From: Oxalobacteraceae bacterium
GTDB lineage: Bacteria; Pseudomonadota; Gammaproteobacteria; Burkholderiales; Burkholderiaceae_D
Direction of reading: 5' to 3'
Length of the DNA: 60,024 nt
NCBI GenBank assembly: GCA_027490255.1
Contig: JAIXYM010000155.1
Coordinates: 1 to 60,024 of the forward strand
The notes beneath the pieces are model-generated. The model was not told the origin of the DNA and ran no database searches. It saw only the letters and a list, made by a program, of their open reading frames with translations. The position numbers and the translations under genes were made by a program. Below, piece by piece: positions 51,804 to 60,024 of the stretch (positions are counted from its first letter, which is position 1; each line of letters opens with the position of its first letter).

Positions 51804-53078
51804 ATGGAGCAAAGCAAGATCCATAAACGCCAGATTTTGGCTGCCGTTATTGGCAATGCCCTGGAATGGTATGACTTTGTGGTGTACGGCTTCCTCACCG
51901 TGATCATCTCGCGTTTATTCTTCCCCTCGGACAGCGAATATGCGTCCTTGCTGATGGCGATGGCCACCTTTGGTGTTGGGTTTTTCATGCGTCCGGTGGG
52001 CGGCATTCTGATTGGCATGTATGCGGATCGCAAGGGTCGCAAGGCAGCGCTGCAGCTCATCATTCTGTTGATGACGATATCCATAGCGATGATCGCTTTC
52101 GCACCGACCTACGCGGCCATTGGTGCAGCGGCGCCCGTGCTGATTGTGCTGGCGCGACTGCTGCAAGGCATGGCGACCGGCGGTGAGTTTGCTAGCGCAA
52201 CCTCATTTCTGGTCGAAAGTGCGCCGCCTGGCCGTCGCGGGTTTTATGGTTCGTTGCAAATGGTGGGCCAGAGCGTTGCCGCACTCGCAGGTGCGACGGC
52301 AGGCATGCTGATTACCCAGGGACTCACGCCAGAGCAAATCGATAGCTGGGGCTGGCGTTTGCCTTTCATTTTTGGTTTGCTGATTGGTCCGGTGGGATTG
52401 TGGATACGTCGGCACTTGAAGGAAACCGAAGCGTTTGTTGAAGCTAGCCAATCCACTGAAGAACCGGTAGGGCTGATGGCGTTGTGGCGTTTGTATCGCC
52501 GCAGCATTGCGGTGTCATTTGGTCTGGTGGTCTCTGGCACGATCATGTACTACGTCGTATTGATCTATATGCCTACTTATGCAAAAACCCAACTCGACAT
52601 ACCGCTCGGTCAGGCCTTCATTGCTCAGGTAGCGGGACTTTTGTGTCTGACGGTGGGTACGCCATTTTTTGGAATACTGTCAGATCGCATTGGTCGCCGT
52701 CCCGTGCTGATGCTCGCTTGTGCGTTGTATTTCATTTTGCCTTATCCGCTGTTTTCATGGCTGCAGGCTGATCCAGGATTGTTTCGCTTGGCGGTGATGC
52801 AGGTGATCCTCTGTAGCGCGGTCGCAGTAGGTTTTGGTGCGATATCGACCGCGCTGGCAGAACAGTTCCCGGTACGCATGCGCTCGACGGGTCTTGCGCT
52901 GGCGTATAACTTTGCTGTCATGTTGTTTGGTGGTTTCGCGCAGCTGATCGTGACCTGGCTGATCAAGGCCACCGGCACACCATTGGCGCCGGCGTATTAC
53001 GTGATGTTTGGTGCGGTAGTGGGTTTAAGCGCGGCGTATTTTCTGACTGAGCGGTTTCGGGATGAGGTCTTGCATTGA
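51804..53078 (+). CDS. MFS transporter, metabolite:H+ symporter family
   Basis: This 424-residue, twelve-helix protein has MHS-family signatures GNALEWYDFVVYGFL, MRPVGGILIGMYADRKGRKAAL and LLQGMATGGEFASATSFLVE. Relatives import citrate, proline/betaine, shikimate or alpha-ketoglutarate with protons. The substrate is not apparent. AAGGAG precedes the ATG. It is divergent from nnrU with a 200-base spacer. Confidence 0.9.
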   Translation: MEQSKIHKRQILAAVIGNALEWYDFVVYGFLTVIISRLFFPSDSEYASLLMAMATFGVGFFMRPVGGILIGMYADRKGRKAALQLIILLMTISIAMIAFAPTYAAIGAAAPVLIVLARLLQGMATGGEFASATSFLVESAPPGRRGFYGSLQMVGQSVAALAGATAGMLITQGLTPEQIDSWGWRLPFIFGLLIGPVGLWIRRHLKETEAFVEASQSTEEPVGLMALWRLYRRSIAVSFGLVVSGTIMYYVVLIYMPTYAKTQLDIPLGQAFIAQVAGLLCLTVGTPFFGILSDRIGRRPVLMLACALYFILPYPLFSWLQADPGLFRLAVMQVILCSAVAVGFGAISTALAEQFPVRMRSTGLALAYNFAVMLFGGFAQLIVTWLIKATGTPLAPAYYVMFGAVVGLSAAYFLTERFRDEVLH

Positions 53079-53155
53079 GCTGCAAGCCGTCGTACCTATT
53101 TTTTTAAATTTTTATACGTGCTGTTAGCCGCAGCATGCCGTCGAGATAAAACCTG

Positions 53156-54154
53156 ATGCGAAATTTTTTGATCCTTCTGTTGTTCACTCTTGCGTTGCCA
53201 ATTGCCCAGGCTGAGGAAGTCTACGGCCCCGAGCTTGAGGGCTTCGACTATCCGTGGCCTGAGTTTCGGTTTCATTTCACTTCGCAGCGGCAGTCGATGC
53301 AGATGGCTTATCTCGAGCTTATCCCAGAAAAACCAAATGGTCGTACCGCCGTGCTACTGCATGGTAAAAACTTTTGCAGCGCGACTTGGGAAGGGACAAT
53401 GCGTTTTCTGCAGCAGCAGGGCTATCGTGTAATCGCACCGGATCAGATCGGCTTTTGCAAGTCCAGTCGACCTGCGGCGTATCAGTACACTTTTCATCAG
53501 CTCGCTCACAACACCAAAGCCTTACTAGATTCACTGGGCATCGCCAAAGTCACCGTCATAGGCCATTCCACTGGCGGCATGCTGGCCACGCGGTTTGCAC
53601 TAATGTTTGCCGATAGAGTCGAGCAGCTGGTGATGGTCAATCCGATTGGTCTTGAAGACTGGAAGGCCGAGGGTGTGCCCGCGCTGTCGGTTGATGAATG
53701 GTATGCGCGCGAACGCAAGGTGACTGCGACGATGATTCGCAACTACGAGCGCAGCACCTATTACGTGAATGAGTGGCGACCCGAATACGAGATTTGGGTG
53801 CAAATGCTCGCGGGTATGTATCGCGGGCCGGGTGGATTCATCTTTGCTTGGCATTCTGCTCTGTTATACGACATGATTTTTACGCAGCCAGTGTTGTATG
53901 AATTCCCGAATTTGCGTGTACCTACGTTGCTATTAATCGGCGAGAAAGACAACACGGCGATTGGCAAGGACATCGCACCGCCTGAGGTGAAATCACGGTT
54001 AGGAAATTATCCTGCACTAGCACGCCGCACGGCTGCTGCGATTCCCGGTGCGTCGCTGGTGTTGTTTCCCGAGCTAGGACATGCGCCGCAGATGCAGGAT
54101 CCGGAACGATTTCATCGCGCGCTCATCGAGGGCTTGAATCGTCGTGCGCCATAG
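53156..54154 (+). CDS. Exported alpha/beta hydrolase
   Basis: The first 19-20 residues (NFLILLLFTLALPIAQA) form a signal peptide. The mature part has the nucleophile elbow VIGHSTGGML, acidic GEKDNTAIGK and histidine LGHAPQMQDPERF, a complete Ser-Asp-His set. RTAVLLHGKNFCSATWEG is the oxyanion-hole strand. The family includes haloalkane dehalogenases and esterases; the elbow Ser favours esterase. Substrate unknown. It stands alone between two unrelated genes. Confidence 0.87.
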   Translation: MRNFLILLLFTLALPIAQAEEVYGPELEGFDYPWPEFRFHFTSQRQSMQMAYLELIPEKPNGRTAVLLHGKNFCSATWEGTMRFLQQQGYRVIAPDQIGFCKSSRPAAYQYTFHQLAHNTKALLDSLGIAKVTVIGHSTGGMLATRFALMFADRVEQLVMVNPIGLEDWKAEGVPALSVDEWYARERKVTATMIRNYERSTYYVNEWRPEYEIWVQMLAGMYRGPGGFIFAWHSALLYDMIFTQPVLYEFPNLRVPTLLLIGEKDNTAIGKDIAPPEVKSRLGNYPALARRTAAAIPGASLVLFPELGHAPQMQDPERFHRALIEGLNRRAP

Positions 54155-54209
54155 AATTCACATCCTCTGAACCATCATTGCTTTACGATCCTTTAACTAT
54201 TCTTTCATC

Positions 54210-55007
54210 ATGACCCAAGCACCCAGCGCAGAAGACCAATTCGATGAGCATGCATCACGCCGTCTGGAATCCATTTATCTAACGCCCGATGTTGTGGCTC
54301 AGCGCGCGCAGGTCATGGCCTTGCTGCACGCGCAGCCGGGACAGCATGCGCTGGATATTGGCTGTGGCCCCGGCCTCACCACGCAGGCGCTGGCCGAAGC
54401 CGTGGGTGACACCGGACAGGTGTTGGGCGTGGACATCGCGGCGCCTATGTTGACGATTGCGCGTCAGCGTTGCGCGGCTACGCCTCAGGTGCGATTCGAG
54501 TTGTGCGACGTGAATGCCTTGCCTTGTGACGATGCCAGCATTGATATCGCGCTCGCCTCACAGGTGTATGAGTATGTTGAAACGATCGATGCCGCACTCA
54601 GAGAGCTAGCCCGCGTGATACGGCCGGGTGGCAGGGCGGTGTTGGTGGATACCGATTGGGAGTCTGCGGTCTGGGCTAGTCACGATGATGTGCGCATGCG
54701 CCGCGTGCTGGAGACCTGGAATGAACACATACCGCATCCGCAGTTGCCACGCACATTAAAGCGTCGCATGGAAGAAGCAGGGTTTGATTCTGTCACGGTG
54801 ACGGTCGTGCCTTTGCTGAACTCTGTGTATGACCGCCAGACGTACAGCGTCGGCATGATGGATATGATCGGCGGTTTTGTTACAGGTCGCAATGGATTGA
54901 GCGCCGAGGATATCGCGGCGTGGAAGGCCGATGCTGTGGCTATCGGTGCCGAGAATGGCTATTTTTTCAGTCTGAGTCGATATGTGTTTGTGGGCGAGCG
55001 GGCGTAG
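54210..55007 (+). CDS. SAM-dependent methyltransferase, UbiE/COQ5-like
   Basis: In this 265-residue protein, HALDIGCGPGLTTQALAEAVGDTGQVLGVD supplies motif I and the acidic loop, ARVIRPGGRAVLVDTDWESAV the post-motif III. It is close to the methyltransf_11/UbiE fold. The length and the C-terminal helical part (MIGGFVTGRNGLSAEDIAAW) suggest a small-molecule substrate. Nothing near it identifies the substrate. Confidence 0.83.
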   Translation: MTQAPSAEDQFDEHASRRLESIYLTPDVVAQRAQVMALLHAQPGQHALDIGCGPGLTTQALAEAVGDTGQVLGVDIAAPMLTIARQRCAATPQVRFELCDVNALPCDDASIDIALASQVYEYVETIDAALRELARVIRPGGRAVLVDTDWESAVWASHDDVRMRRVLETWNEHIPHPQLPRTLKRRMEEAGFDSVTVTVVPLLNSVYDRQTYSVGMMDMIGGFVTGRNGLSAEDIAAWKADAVAIGAENGYFFSLSRYVFVGERA

Positions 55008-55065
55008 GGGCAGTGTGAAACTTTAATTCGGTTGTTAAAGTTCACGAGCAATTTTTTTCAGGTGG

Positions 55066-55105
55066 TCAACGAAAGACACTGGATCCCGGCCTGCGCCGGG
55101 ATGAC
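55066..55105 (+). repeat. Short GGATCC palindromic repeat
   Basis: GAAAGACACTGGATCCCGGC, four bases, GCCGGGATGAC, as at 50612-50640. It lies just before the 12-base tandem array. Confidence 0.65.
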
Positions 55106-55118
55106 GGTAGAAATTTTA

Positions 55119-55198
55119 CAGCCACCTAAACAGCCACCTAAACACCCACCTAAACACCCACCCAAGCACCCACCTAAACACCCACCCAAGCACCCACC
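55119..55198 (+). repeat. 12-base tandem minisatellite
   Basis: Six full units and a partial seventh: CAGCCACCTAAA twice, then CACCCACCTAAA and CACCCACCCAAG alternating. No gene is supported on either strand across it. Copy number is likely to vary between strains. Confidence 0.85.
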
Positions 55199-55430
55199 GT
55201 CATCCCAGCGCGGGATAACTTGTGACGTGCTGTTGACCTCAAAGTCGTCATCACCTGCAGGTGACGACTGCTGCGTGAGCGTATCGCATGCGATACGAAT
55301 TCCCCACTCGCTCCCGGCGCAGGGTGGCGCGGGGGTTTCAGACCGCATGCGGTCTGCCCGTGAAACGATTATGGCGTCCTCGCCATGATGCGCCCTGCAA
55401 GGGGGGATCCAGCGTCTTTCGGTGTACACA
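55199..55430. repeat. Composite palindromic repeat element
   Basis: It contains CACCTGCAGGTG, GTATCGCATGCGATAC, CACTCGCTCCCGGCG, CAGACCGCATGCGGTCTG and AGGGGGGATCCAGCG. The same order, inverted, is seen at 33656-33805, and the first half again at 50873-50990. No gene lies in the 517-base spacer 55008-55524. Confidence 0.7.
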
Positions 55431-55524
55431 AGTAGCGTCTTTCGGCGCACACAAGTAGCTTCTATTCGAAAAGATCCGCTTCAAACCTGGGCTGAAATTA
55501 CGATACTTCCGCGCTACCAACCAA

Positions 55525-56274
55525 TCAAGCCGGGACCTGAGGTTCATCCTGTGCAGATGACGTGCGCTGGTTGAACCACCAGCCTGCCAGAACTACCAGT
55601 AACGCACCTGCGGTGCCAGTCAAACTGAGGTGAACGCCGAGATCGTGGAATTTCAGCAGATCCATGGGCAACATCTCTGCGACTTGTAATTTGATTGCGA
55701 CATCCGTGGCGATCATCGATCCACCCAGATAACCCAGTAATGCAGCGCCCATCGTCACCACGGCGGGTACGCGATCCATGATGCGCAGAATGACTGAACT
55801 GCCCCAGATCACGACCGGGATACTGACCATAATGCCGAATACGATCAGTATCAACTTGTGATCGGCGCTCGCTTGTTCGGCGGCGCCGGCCACCGCGATC
55901 ACGTTATCAATACTCATGACCAAGTCCGCGATGATCACCGTCTTGATCGCGGTGAACAGACGATCACCGCCGTCAATCTCATCGTTGTCTTCTTCCTGAT
56001 TGAGTAGTAGCTTGACCCCAATCCAGAGCAGCAGCAAACCGCCAATGATTTTCAGATAGGGCACCGTGAGCAGCGTGACGGCAAAGGCAATTAGAGCGAT
56101 GCGAATCACGATCGCTCCCAGCGCGCCACCGACGATACCTTTAAAACGCATATCCTCCGGTAGGTTCCGGCAGGCGAGGGCGATTACGATCGCGTTATCA
56201 CCGCCCAGCAGAATATCAATCAAAATGATCTGGCCGACGATCACCCAGTTCAGTTCCTGGAAAAACTCAATCAT
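55525..56274 (-). CDS. TerC family membrane protein
   Basis: The 249-residue, seven-helix protein carries the paired acidic motifs LLGGDNAIVIALACRNLP and VMSIDNVIAVAGAAEQ of TerC/Alx/YjbE proteins, which are implicated in manganese and other metal export. An acidic loop (NQEEDNDEIDGGD) follows helix three. A manganese (yybP-ykoY) riboswitch often precedes such genes; I looked in 56275-56450 and saw none. GGGGAG stands before the ATG. Confidence 0.9.
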   Translation of the reverse strand: MIEFFQELNWVIVGQIILIDILLGGDNAIVIALACRNLPEDMRFKGIVGGALGAIVIRIALIAFAVTLLTVPYLKIIGGLLLLWIGVKLLLNQEEDNDEIDGGDRLFTAIKTVIIADLVMSIDNVIAVAGAAEQASADHKLILIVFGIMVSIPVVIWGSSVILRIMDRVPAVVTMGAALLGYLGGSMIATDVAIKLQVAEMLPMDLLKFHDLGVHLSLTGTAGALLVVLAGWWFNQRTSSAQDEPQVPA

Positions 56275-56448
56275 GTTGACTCCCCGGTGTCGTATGACGC
56301 AGCACTGCTGACAACACTTGTTGATTCTTGTCGATGGCCTGATGCGGCCAGCCGTTTATGGTGTTGTCCGTCTGCGATTTGCAATCTATCTAATTAGGTC
56401 GTTGGTAAGCTGCTGCCAGCAACGTACTTGGATTAATGAGACAGGTTC

Positions 56449-57357
56449 TTATTCTTTAATCCCTTTTTCTTCACGCACCTGCCGCGCAATCGCCTCGACC
56501 TGCTCGTCACTCATGCCGAACTGGCGTTTGAGTAACTGTAGGCGTGCGCTTTCTTCTTCGGTCACGATGCCATCGGCGAGCGCTTCCCGTATCTCGGTTT
56601 CGTACATGATCTCGCGTCGCTCAACCTGTGCGGTATAGGCGGTTGCAACGACACCCGTGAGAATCGCTGCAAGCGCAATCGCCAGCACCTGCGTTATCAC
56701 GACAAGAATCACGCCAAAAATCGTGACCGGGTCTACGTTGCCCCAGCCGGAAATAATCGTCAGCAAATACCATTTCATCGTGGCCGGTATTGAGGGGAAA
56801 ACCTCAGGCTGCGCATGACCTTCGGCGATGTAAATCATCGAAGAGAATAACAAGCACGAGATCAGCAGGAGAAACATCGCAGACGCAAACGAATCTCGTT
56901 CTGCTTTGACCGCTTCGATTAGGTCGGAGAGCGCGCTGTTATAACGCGACAGTTTGAAAATCCGCATCAGACGGAACAAACGCAGGAAGCGCAGATCCAG
57001 GCCCGGGAATAGCAGCTGGGCATAGAACGGCACCGTGCCGAAGAAATCGATAAATCCGTAGAAGCTGAATATGTATTCTTTGCGACCACGCCATGCGCCG
57101 CCGTCCTGCTTTTTGTATTTGACGCCGTACGACCAGACGCGCAGTACATATTCCAGGGTGAAGATCATCACGCTGGCTACATCAAAAATATGGAAATACG
57201 TTGCATAGGCCTCGTGCAGTTCATGCACCGATTCCAAGATGATCGCTATCACGTTCAGAACCACTACGCTTGCGATGAAGATTTCGCAGGCGCGGGCGGC
57301 CTTATTTTCTACCGAGCCTTCTAGCAGATCGTAAATGCGCGTTTGCAGGGATTTCAT
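56449..57357 (-). CDS. Ion transport (voltage-gated-type) channel with non-canonical filter
   Basis: This 302-residue channel has six helices: S1-S4 end with RFLRLFRLMRIFKLSRY, a positively charged sensor, and the pore lies between FLLLISCLLFSSMIYIA and VILVVITQVLAIALAAIL. The filter position reads ISGWGNVDP rather than T-x-GYGD of potassium channels, so ion selectivity is unclear. A C-terminal coiled region (TEEESARLQLLKRQFGMSDEQVE) follows. It overlaps nothing and faces the two-sensor channel. Confidence 0.85.
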   Translation of the reverse strand: MKSLQTRIYDLLEGSVENKAARACEIFIASVVVLNVIAIILESVHELHEAYATYFHIFDVASVMIFTLEYVLRVWSYGVKYKKQDGGAWRGRKEYIFSFYGFIDFFGTVPFYAQLLFPGLDLRFLRLFRLMRIFKLSRYNSALSDLIEAVKAERDSFASAMFLLLISCLLFSSMIYIAEGHAQPEVFPSIPATMKWYLLTIISGWGNVDPVTIFGVILVVITQVLAIALAAILTGVVATAYTAQVERREIMYETEIREALADGIVTEEESARLQLLKRQFGMSDEQVEAIARQVREEKGIKE

Positions 57358-57682
57358 GTCTCGACAATAAGCCCGGTTCAGACGGGTTTCATTGGTTAAT
57401 GGGTCTGCGCCATTTGGCGTGCGACTTTGTTACTGATTTGAACAGGCGGTCGTATTATATCGCCCGCCCGATGTGATTAATGGAAATATTCGGAGCTTCA
57501 ATTCAAAAATAATCGTGATTACAGTGTTGCTGATTTAGCAGTTATTAATTTAACACTTGATAATTTAATCATGTCATTGCGACTTGATTGCCAACAGCCT
57601 TTTACAGGCGATACACTTCTTCACCGCAGAATCCTCCATTCAGCGCAGTAAAAATATAACAACTTTTCTGGCGCAAAAACCC
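57358..57682. other. Divergent spacer between two channel genes
   Basis: No gene is supported here. The stretch 57480-57570 is A/T-rich. The next reading frame opens at a TTG at 57584 but has no domain content before 57734. Confidence 0.55.
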
Positions 57683-59287
57683 ATGCAGGCAGATATCAGC
57701 ACTCATTCAGTCCCGAACACGTTCCGTCGGAAAATGTACAACGCATTGCTGGACGAGACCTCTGACACCGGAGCGCGGGGCGCGATCAATCGTTTTATTT
57801 TCTTGTTAATCCTGCTGAACCTGCTGGCCTTGTTGCTGGAGTCGGCGCCGGCCATTGAGGCGGAGTATCGTCAGCTGTTTCATTGGTTTGATCTTTTTTC
57901 TGTCGCCATATTTTCGGCGGAGTATCTGTTGCGCGTTTATCTGGCGCCGGAAGATCCCGACTTCGCTAATGCGTCAATGCCGCGACTAAAGTATGTCACC
58001 AGCTTTATGGGGGTTATCGACCTGCTGGCGATACTGCCTTTCTTCCTTGGCTTGTTTTTCATGCTCGACTCCCGCCTCCTACGGGTCTTGCGTCTGCTGC
58101 GTATCCTCAAAATCACACAACTGTTACGCGAAGGACTACGCGAGTTCAGAGAACTCAATCGGGGGCGCACGTTGCGTCAGCGCGTGCACGCACTGCTCTT
58201 TCCAAGTGAATACGGTGGTCGGCTCAACGAGATCATCGAAGTTTTTCTTATTTTTTGGATTGTGCTGTCGGTGTTATCGATTGTGCTGGAATCTGTCGAT
58301 AGCATACGCTTGCATTTCGGTGCGCATTTTGCGTGGCTGGATGCTGCATCGTTTATTGTTTTTGCGACCGAATACGTACTGCGTATTTACGCCTACCCGG
58401 AAGAAGATCGCTCTAGCACTGCGCTCATGCAGCGCTTCCGCTTCATCAAATCACCGTCCGGATTACTAGATCTGATCGCCATTCTGCCTTTCATGCTGGA
58501 GCTGGTACTGGGCGGCACGCTGGATCTACGCTTCCTGCGAATCATCCGTATGGTGCGGCTGCTGAAGCTCGGTCGCTATTCTTCTGCCAGCGACACCATG
58601 TTCGCCGTGATCCGCAAAGAGACGCCGGTTCTGCTGGCGGCACTGTTCATGATCGCCTTGTTGGTGTTCATGATGGCAGCGTTTGGTTATCTGTTGGAAC
58701 GCGATGCGCAACCGGATAAATTCGAGAATATTCCTCAGTCGATTTATTGGGCCGTGATTACGCTGGCTTCGGTCGGCTACGGTGACATATCACCGGTCAC
58801 GCCTGGTGGGCGCTTCATCACGGTCGTGCTGGCATTGGTCGGCATTGGTCTGTTTGCGATCCCGGCGGCGATTATGGCCTCGGGATTTACTGATCAGCTG
58901 CGTATGAATCGCGAAAAGCTTAAGCAGGACTTGTTGGCAGAAGCCCGTGCCGGTGTCTTTGATGAGCCTGCCCGTGAAGCTTTCATACACAATGCAAAGC
59001 ATCATCACCTGACGGCATTGGAGATTCAACAGTTAATCGATGAAATAGAAAAGGGCGATGACAGTATTGAAACCAGCCGTGGTGAATTTGAGTCGCTGGC
59101 GCTAGCCGCTAAAAATCCCGAATTTGCAATTGCGCAGTACCACACACTGGTCTCCCGGCTACGCGAACTTGCTGCCGTGGCAGATAGCGCTTATATCCGC
59201 GAGCATCTCGATAAGCCGGGGCAGGCTACTGATCTGGACCGCGCGATATGGCAGCAGATTGATCGTTCGAGATCAGACAAAGCGTAG
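57683..59287 (+). CDS. Channel with two voltage-sensor domains and one pore
   Basis: About 534 residues from the ATG at 57683; the frame opens at a TTG 99 bases upstream and a later ATG is at 57734. A first S1-S4 domain (FIFLLILLNLLALLLES, LFSVAIFSAEYLLRVY, DLLAILPFFLGLFF, S4 DSRLLRVLRLLRILKIT) has no pore. A second complete domain follows: VFLIFWIVLSVLSIVLES, S4 LDLRFLRIIRMVRLLKLGRY, and pore TLASVGYGDISPV with the canonical potassium filter. A C-terminal cytoplasmic region contains an acidic helix (ALEIQQLIDEIEKGDDSIE). Ten membrane helices and two sensors for one pore is uncommon; a typical channel has one sensor domain per pore. Confidence 0.88.
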   Translation: MQADISTHSVPNTFRRKMYNALLDETSDTGARGAINRFIFLLILLNLLALLLESAPAIEAEYRQLFHWFDLFSVAIFSAEYLLRVYLAPEDPDFANASMPRLKYVTSFMGVIDLLAILPFFLGLFFMLDSRLLRVLRLLRILKITQLLREGLREFRELNRGRTLRQRVHALLFPSEYGGRLNEIIEVFLIFWIVLSVLSIVLESVDSIRLHFGAHFAWLDAASFIVFATEYVLRIYAYPEEDRSSTALMQRFRFIKSPSGLLDLIAILPFMLELVLGGTLDLRFLRIIRMVRLLKLGRYSSASDTMFAVIRKETPVLLAALFMIALLVFMMAAFGYLLERDAQPDKFENIPQSIYWAVITLASVGYGDISPVTPGGRFITVVLALVGIGLFAIPAAIMASGFTDQLRMNREKLKQDLLAEARAGVFDEPAREAFIHNAKHHHLTALEIQQLIDEIEKGDDSIETSRGEFESLALAAKNPEFAIAQYHTLVSRLRELAAVADSAYIREHLDKPGQATDLDRAIWQQIDRSRSDKA

Positions 59288-59292
59288 TGGGT

Positions 59293-59314
59293 GCCGGACC
59301 ACCGGCCTGTTTTT
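59293..59314 (+). terminator. Possible terminator after the two-sensor channel
   Basis: GCCGG (59293-59297) pairs with CCGGC (59302-59306) around ACCA, with five T (59310-59314) soon after. The stem is short. Confidence 0.5.
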
Positions 59315-59347
59315 GAATGCAAGCTATCGGAAGTGAGAGTGAAACCC

Positions 59348-60024
59348 ATGAAAAAATTCGACTTGTGTGTCATCGGTGGCGGCCCCTCCGGATTTGCCGC
59401 CACCATGCGTGGCCTGGACTTTGGCAAGAAGGTTGCGCTTATAGAAAAAAATAAAGTGGGCGGCGCGGGTATTTTTAATGGTGCGCTCTCTTCGAAAACG
59501 CTGTGGGAGTTATCGGAGAGCTATAAAAATACCCGCCACACTGGGTACGGTTATACCGTGCATGATTGTGAGCTAAGTTACAGCGCTGTGATCAATGAAA
59601 TGCATCGCGCGGTTGGTGAAAAATACACCCAATTGCGTGAGCAGATAAATTACTTCAAACGTAAAGAATTGCTGACCGAGTTTCAGGGCCACGGCAAACT
59701 GCTGAACAAGAACGAGATAGAAATCACGCTCGCCGATGGCAGTACCGAAATCATCTGGGCAGAAAATATTGTACTCGCCATCGGCAGTCGGCCACGTTAT
59801 CTGCCGAATATTCCGATTGATGAAAAAACCATTCTGACCAGTGACGGCATCGCCTCACTACCTGAATTCCCGAAAAGTATTGTGATTTTGGGCGCGGGCG
59901 TAATCGGTTGTGAATTTGCGACTATTTTCTCGAACTACGGACGTACCAAGGTCTTCCTGATTGACAAAGAAGATCGCATTCTGCCGTTTGAAGATGAGGA
60001 TATCTCGGCTGCGCTGGCCAGTAA
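59348..60024 (+). CDS. FAD/NAD-linked oxidoreductase of the disulfide reductase family, redox cysteines absent (partial)
   Basis: The gene runs off the window; 225 residues are visible. FDLCVIGGGPSGFAATMRG is the FAD-binding loop, and SIVILGAGVIGCEFATIFSNYG the NAD(P) one. The usual GGTCLNxGCIPSK is here VGGAGIFNGALSSKT: neither active cysteine is present. Relatives with one or both cysteines lost include soluble transhydrogenase-like enzymes; direct hydride transfer to another acceptor is plausible. ATG at 59348 follows GGAAGTGAG. Role unknown. Confidence 0.8.
   Translation, partial: MKKFDLCVIGGGPSGFAATMRGLDFGKKVALIEKNKVGGAGIFNGALSSKTLWELSESYKNTRHTGYGYTVHDCELSYSAVINEMHRAVGEKYTQLREQINYFKRKELLTEFQGHGKLLNKNEIEITLADGSTEIIWAENIVLAIGSRPRYLPNIPIDEKTILTSDGIASLPEFPKSIVILGAGVIGCEFATIFSNYGRTKVFLIDKEDRILPFEDEDISAALAS

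Noticed and set aside
55058..55450. PPKH and GGCLG repeat peptides from the 12-base array
   Set aside because: They are translations of a minisatellite and repeat elements without a start site or conserved domain.
56275..56448. yybP-ykoY manganese riboswitch before the TerC-family gene
   Set aside because: Only a GGGGAG next to the start was seen; the conserved helices and internal loops are not recognisable.

Overview
The window (about 60 kb, roughly half G+C) reads as chromosome of a motile Gram-negative bacterium, most likely a betaproteobacterium. The evidence is the polar-type flagellar gene set with FlaG, sigma-54 and sigma-28 promoters in one cluster, an NnrU/IorAB-type metabolic tail, and short interspersed GGATCCCGGC-type palindromes. 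The genus cannot be fixed from sequence alone. About half of the window is one large flagellar and flagellar-glycosylation region; the rest is ordinary metabolic and membrane genes.

Region 1 (1-7.4 kb): the end of flgK, then flgL and an enlarged fliD on the plus strand. On the minus strand lie a small methyltransferase, an unrecognised 276-residue protein and a TPR-SPINDLY-type O-GlcNAc transferase. Region 2 (7.4-17.7 kb): a 1689-residue protein built almost entirely from uninterrupted octapeptides with a nested super-repeat, then flaG, a 644-residue flagellin behind a good sigma-28 promoter, and a TPR/glycosyltransferase-like protein. Region 3 (17.7-26.3 kb): a tightly overlapping nine-gene minus-strand operon for a pseudaminic-acid-like nonulosonate (pseB, C, F, G, I), with two methyltransferases, a WbqC-like protein and an FAD oxidoreductase but no pseH. 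Region 4 (26.3-31.4 kb): a small helical-repeat protein and a giant 1340-residue flagellin, each behind a textbook GG-N10-GC sigma-54 promoter.

Region 5 (31.4-34.1 kb): three small genes, a GNAT/DUF1778 toxin-antitoxin pair and a repeat-rich spacer. Region 6 (34.1-43 kb): a sigma-54 activator with its own sigma-54 promoter, followed by fliE, fliF, an extra gene, fliG, fliH, fliI and fliJ. The extra gene encodes a Lys/Ala/Pro repeat protein ending in a copy of the FliG-binding tail of FliF. Region 7 (43-45 kb): an RTX-like 28-residue-repeat protein whose frame is broken at a run of ten identical bases, so it is probably phase variable, and dps.

Region 8 (45-60 kb): a 2-keto-4-pentenoate-hydratase-like enzyme, indolepyruvate:ferredoxin oxidoreductase subunits with a thioesterase, nnrU, an MHS-family transporter, a secreted alpha/beta hydrolase, a methyltransferase, a TerC-family protein, a single-domain voltage-gated-type channel, a channel with two voltage-sensor domains and one pore, and the start of a flavoprotein of the disulfide reductase family lacking both redox cysteines.

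The flagellar genes fit a hierarchy: a sigma-54 activator drives middle genes (basal body and giant flagellin), while sigma-28 drives fliD, flaG, the 644-residue flagellin and probably the octapeptide protein. The glycosylation genes make and attach sugar to filament proteins. No tRNA, rRNA, CRISPR array or transposase gene was recognised.
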